A stretch of 29,423 nucleotides of DNA from positions 1 to 29,423 of the IMG/VR virus record IMGVR_UViG_3300046516_001015; one strand, given 5' to 3'. A program made the translations under genes and the position numbers. The stretch comes from a virus. Shown here one piece after another: positions 28,642-29,423 of this stretch (within the stretch, counting starts at the first letter, position 1; each line of letters starts with the position of its first letter). The notes beneath the pieces were generated by a model, which was not told the DNA's origin, made no database searches, and was given only the letters and a program-made list of their open reading frames with translations.

Positions 28642-29370
28642 TCACGACTTGCCATTGCGGCCGGGGCGAGGGTACGCCCCGTTGACGCGGGTCGGGGCGG
28701 GGATCGCGGTCGGCGGGATGTGACCCTCGGCGATCGCCTCGAGGATGTTACCGTAAGCCTCCTCGATCATCGCACGATCCCACGCCAGAATCCGGACCGG
28801 CATTTTGCGGGCCTCGGCCCATTTCGCCAGCCGGCCCATCAGGCCGGGATGATCGACCTCGCGGGACTTCACCCACATATAGAAGGCGCGAGCGCTGGTC
28901 GGGACCGCCGCGGCGGCCTCCGGGGTCGGGGTCGGGGTCGCCTCGGCCTCGACCGCCGGGACCTCGACCCGGGCCGCGGTCGGGGTCGTGACGAAGTTCG
29001 GGACCCCGTCGCGGTACAAATAACGAGCAACCCCGAGGAGGGTCGCGCACCGTTTGAGGCAATCGCTGGCGGCCGATTTGGCGTCGTCGTCGGCCGCGGC
29101 CATGTCGGCCCGGCCCCCCACGTTGCTCTTGCGAACCGTGGTCCCATCCGGGAGCCGGACGATCAGGGTCCCGATCAAGGCCCCCTCGCCCCAGGGGGCG
29201 AGCTCGAGGTCCCAGTTTTCGGGGCCGAGGACCTCGTCGAGGCGGTTGGCGACCGTCGTCGCGGTCACGTAATAGAGCTGGCGGCCCTGACCCCCGGGAC
29301 GGGTCTTGACCTCGTCGGGCGAGAACGGCGAGGCCAGCGCGGCGAACAGTTCGGCGAAAGCGGTTGGCAT
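28642..29370 (-). CDS. Rad52-family single-strand annealing protein
   Basis: A 242-residue protein. The N-terminal domain (about 1-125) matches the Rad52/Rad22 (Sak-like) pattern: VKTRPGGQGRQLYYVTATTV, then NRLDEVLGPENWDLEL, then GTLIVRLPDGT, and DDAKSAASDCLKRCATLLGV followed by ARYLY. Such proteins form rings and anneal complementary single strands in phage recombination. A Pro/Thr/Ala linker follows. The C-terminal ~80 residues (RAFYMWVKSREVDHPGLMGR, WDRAMIEEAYGNILEAIAEG) form a small helical domain. The ATG overlaps the preceding stop (TGATG). The family is well supported. No exonuclease partner is visible in the window. Confidence 0.85.
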   Translation of the reverse strand: MPTAFAELFAALASPFSPDEVKTRPGGQGRQLYYVTATTVANRLDEVLGPENWDLELAPWGEGALIGTLIVRLPDGTTVRKSNVGGRADMAAADDDAKSAASDCLKRCATLLGVARYLYRDGVPNFVTTPTAARVEVPAVEAEATPTPTPEAAAAVPTSARAFYMWVKSREVDHPGLMGRLAKWAEARKMPVRILAWDRAMIEEAYGNILEAIAEGHIPPTAIPAPTRVNGAYPRPGRNGKS

Positions 29371-29423
29371 CAAAGGGCCCCCCCGTATTCGTGGCCGAAG
29401 CTGTCCATGTCGCGGGCGAGGTA
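29370..29423 (-). CDS. 3' end of a further early gene (cut by window)
   Basis: The - strand frame ending at 29370 with TGA overlaps the Rad52-like start (TGATG). The last 17 residues are visible, ending FGHEYGGAL. The 5' part lies outside the window, so no function can be given. By position it is probably another replication/recombination gene of the same transcript. Confidence 0.6.
   Translation of the reverse strand, partial: YLARDMDSFGHEYGGAL

Overview
The window is one continuous stretch of a temperate tailed bacteriophage genome with high GC content. Its gene order is that of a long-tailed (siphovirus-type) phage: terminase, portal, scaffold, major coat, connector, tail terminator, tail tube, tape measure and tail hub. 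The host is probably a high-GC bacterium. Glycine/proline-rich virion proteins, LamG domains and a dispersed AT-rich inverted repeat would fit a planctomycete, but that is a guess from style and not a homology result.

Positions 1-22741 form the late region, almost all on the + strand and tightly packed, with many 4-base or 1-base stop/start overlaps. It starts inside the large terminase gene, whose 5' end is outside the window. Next come three tiny ORFs, a DNA methyltransferase, the portal, a coiled-coil protein, a second methyltransferase that shares its termini with the first, the scaffold and the coat protein. Six poorly known virion proteins follow, two with LamG-like lectin folds. Then come a connector-like protein, a small helix-turn-helix protein, a tail terminator, the tail tube, a fusion protein with a zincin-type metallopeptidase motif, a gp10-like protein, a short tape measure, the tail hub and three small distal genes. 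One zinc-ribbon gene (4106-4429) runs antisense inside this block.

Positions 22738-25464 hold the lysogeny and modification genes, mostly on the - strand: a one-helix membrane peptide, an unknown protein, a compact C5-cytosine methyltransferase and a complete tyrosine integrase. A ribbon-helix-helix gene on the + strand sits between the last two.

Positions 25498-25920 are non-coding and unusual. They carry the 3' half of a tRNA-Ala(CGC) gene, the likely attP site. Directly after it is a tandem array of three ~100-bp units, each with a terminator-type hairpin. The hairpin loops are related, the stems differ, and the units are joined by nearly identical promoter-like spacers.

Positions 25919-29423 are the early/replication region on the - strand. 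It includes a replication-initiator-like protein with an iteron-like origin candidate inside its gene, several small regulators and a Rad52-family annealing protein. A 68-bp leader cassette (strong hairpin plus ribosome binding site) is repeated before two of the small genes. Because attP lies inside the phage gene set, with phage genes on both sides, the sequence represents the free or circular phage form and not an integrated prophage.
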